Part shown: in pieces, positions 63,323 through 64,000 of the stretch
Numbering within the stretch: position 1 is the first letter of the stretch
Layout: each line of letters begins with the position of its first letter
Assembly: GCA_003349885.1 (NCBI GenBank)
Contig: QFXC01000008.1
Coordinates: 62,001-126,000, forward strand
DNA length: 64,000 bases
Source of the DNA: an endosymbiont of Galathealinum brachiosum
GTDB taxonomy: Bacteria; Pseudomonadota; Gammaproteobacteria; SZUA-229
Direction of reading: 5' to 3'
Notes under the pieces: model-generated
What the model saw: only the letters and a program-made list of their open reading frames with translations
What the model was told of the DNA's origin: nothing
Database searches by the model: none
Translations under genes and position numbers: made by a program

Positions 63323-64000
63323 ATGAACGAAATTACCGAATATCAGCTCGTAGAAACCTGTCTACAGGAAAAAATGGATAACGACACCACTCGTTGCAAT
63401 CTTTGCCTGTGGCGTTGCAAAATTGCACATGGTCAGCGCGGCTTCTGTCAGGCTCATGTTAATCGTAACGGTACACTCTATAACCTGTCTTATGGCATAT
63501 TGTCATCGATAGATATTGACCCGATAGAAGATAAACCTGTTAAGCATTACCGTCCGGGCACCAGAGTAATGTCAGTTGGTAGTTATGGTTGTAGCTTTCG
63601 CTGTGGCGGATGCCATAATCTGGATATTTCCTGGGGTGTTGAAGCACTGGATGATTTGGCTAAGGGTGAATCAACTGAAGTATGGGTTACACCACAATCT
63701 CTCATAGACACAGCACTTCGAGCTGGGGTACAAGGAATCGCATTTACTTACTCCGAGCCTGCAGTATGGTTAGAATATGTAATAGATGTTTCAAAACTGG
63801 CACATAAAGCCGGTTTATATACGGTTTATGTTTCTAATAGCTATATCACCGATGAGGCACTGGAACTAGCTGCTCCCTATATCGATGTACTCTGCTCTGA
63901 TATAAAAAGTATGCGTGATGATTTTTATCAGGACATCTGTCGACCAGCTAAAGTTAAACAGGTTTTGCATTCAATAAAGAAAGCCCATGAGTTAGGCATA
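63323..64000 (+). CDS. AmmeMemoRadiSam-type radical SAM enzyme, 3' end outside window
   Basis: From an ATG at 63323 (ribosome-like CAGG before it) 226 codons run open to the window edge. The N-terminus holds CNLCLWRCKIAHGQRGFCQAH, the Cys-rich lead of PflA-like proteins. The radical SAM motif CX3CX2C is GCSFRCGGCHN. YSEPAVWLEYVIDVSKLAHKAGLYTVYVSNSYIT and VLCSDIKSMRDDFY follow, as in AmrS-type proteins (AmmeMemoRadiSam system, radical SAM component). The AMMECR1 and MEMO partners would be sought to the right of the window. The function of the system is unknown. Confidence 0.85.
   Translation, partial: MNEITEYQLVETCLQEKMDNDTTRCNLCLWRCKIAHGQRGFCQAHVNRNGTLYNLSYGILSSIDIDPIEDKPVKHYRPGTRVMSVGSYGCSFRCGGCHNLDISWGVEALDDLAKGESTEVWVTPQSLIDTALRAGVQGIAFTYSEPAVWLEYVIDVSKLAHKAGLYTVYVSNSYITDEALELAAPYIDVLCSDIKSMRDDFYQDICRPAKVKQVLHSIKKAHELGI

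Noticed and set aside
1-64000. CRISPR arrays
   Set aside because: No regularly spaced short direct repeats or cas genes were seen.

Overview
The window looks like a chromosomal segment of an AT-rich Gram-negative bacterium, most likely a gammaproteobacterium. The evidence is lipoprotein and beta-barrel genes, an mfd-csiV pair in the gammaproteobacterial arrangement, and a polysaccharide locus of the type that accompanies exosortase A. I cannot name the genus.

Region 1 (1-1,000) holds the start of a membrane acyltransferase gene running off the left edge, then a complete tRNA-Arg(ACG) with its own promoter and terminator. Region 2 (about 1,100-39,200) is a large exopolysaccharide/capsule locus. 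It has a nucleotide-sugar dehydrogenase, an initiating sugar-phosphate transferase, an export protein, a chain-length protein, a kinase-like ATPase, a beta-barrel protein, an ExeA-like ATPase and a deacetylase, which is the set usually linked to exosortase A. These are followed by nucleotidyltransferases, an O-antigen-ligase-like polymerase, an amidotransferase, five glycosyltransferases, a flippase, further deacetylases, two sulfotransferases and three paralogous parallel beta-helix proteins. The likely product is a secreted, deacetylated, sulfated, uronic-acid-containing polymer. No exosortase and no PEP-CTERM protein is visible.

Region 3 (about 39,700-40,500) holds decayed insertion-sequence fragments and marks the boundary of the locus. 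Region 4 (40,800-47,600) is mostly housekeeping: a spermidine-synthase-like protein, csiV, mfd, a truncated NAD-synthetase-like gene and a GNAT acetyltransferase.

Region 5 (48,000-60,465) is the most interesting part. It is a multihaem cytochrome cluster encoding about 52 haem-binding motifs in seven proteins, a predicted outer-membrane beta-barrel and a small Cys-rich membrane protein. From 51,096 onward the genes overlap or nearly touch, so they are probably one operon. The set has the parts expected of an electron conduit: a NapH-like iron-sulfur inner-membrane protein fused to an octahaem domain, periplasmic cytochromes, an octahaem lipoprotein beside a barrel, an NHL-propeller/dodecahaem protein, and a large octahaem protein with a GlyGly-CTERM-like tail. 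A rhodanese lipoprotein and a VC0807-like membrane protein follow (60,980-62,125).

Region 6 (62,126-64,000) contains a terminator, two decayed genes (a Rap1a/Tai-like secreted protein and a response-regulator fragment) and the 5' part of an AmmeMemoRadiSam-type radical SAM enzyme that runs off the right edge.
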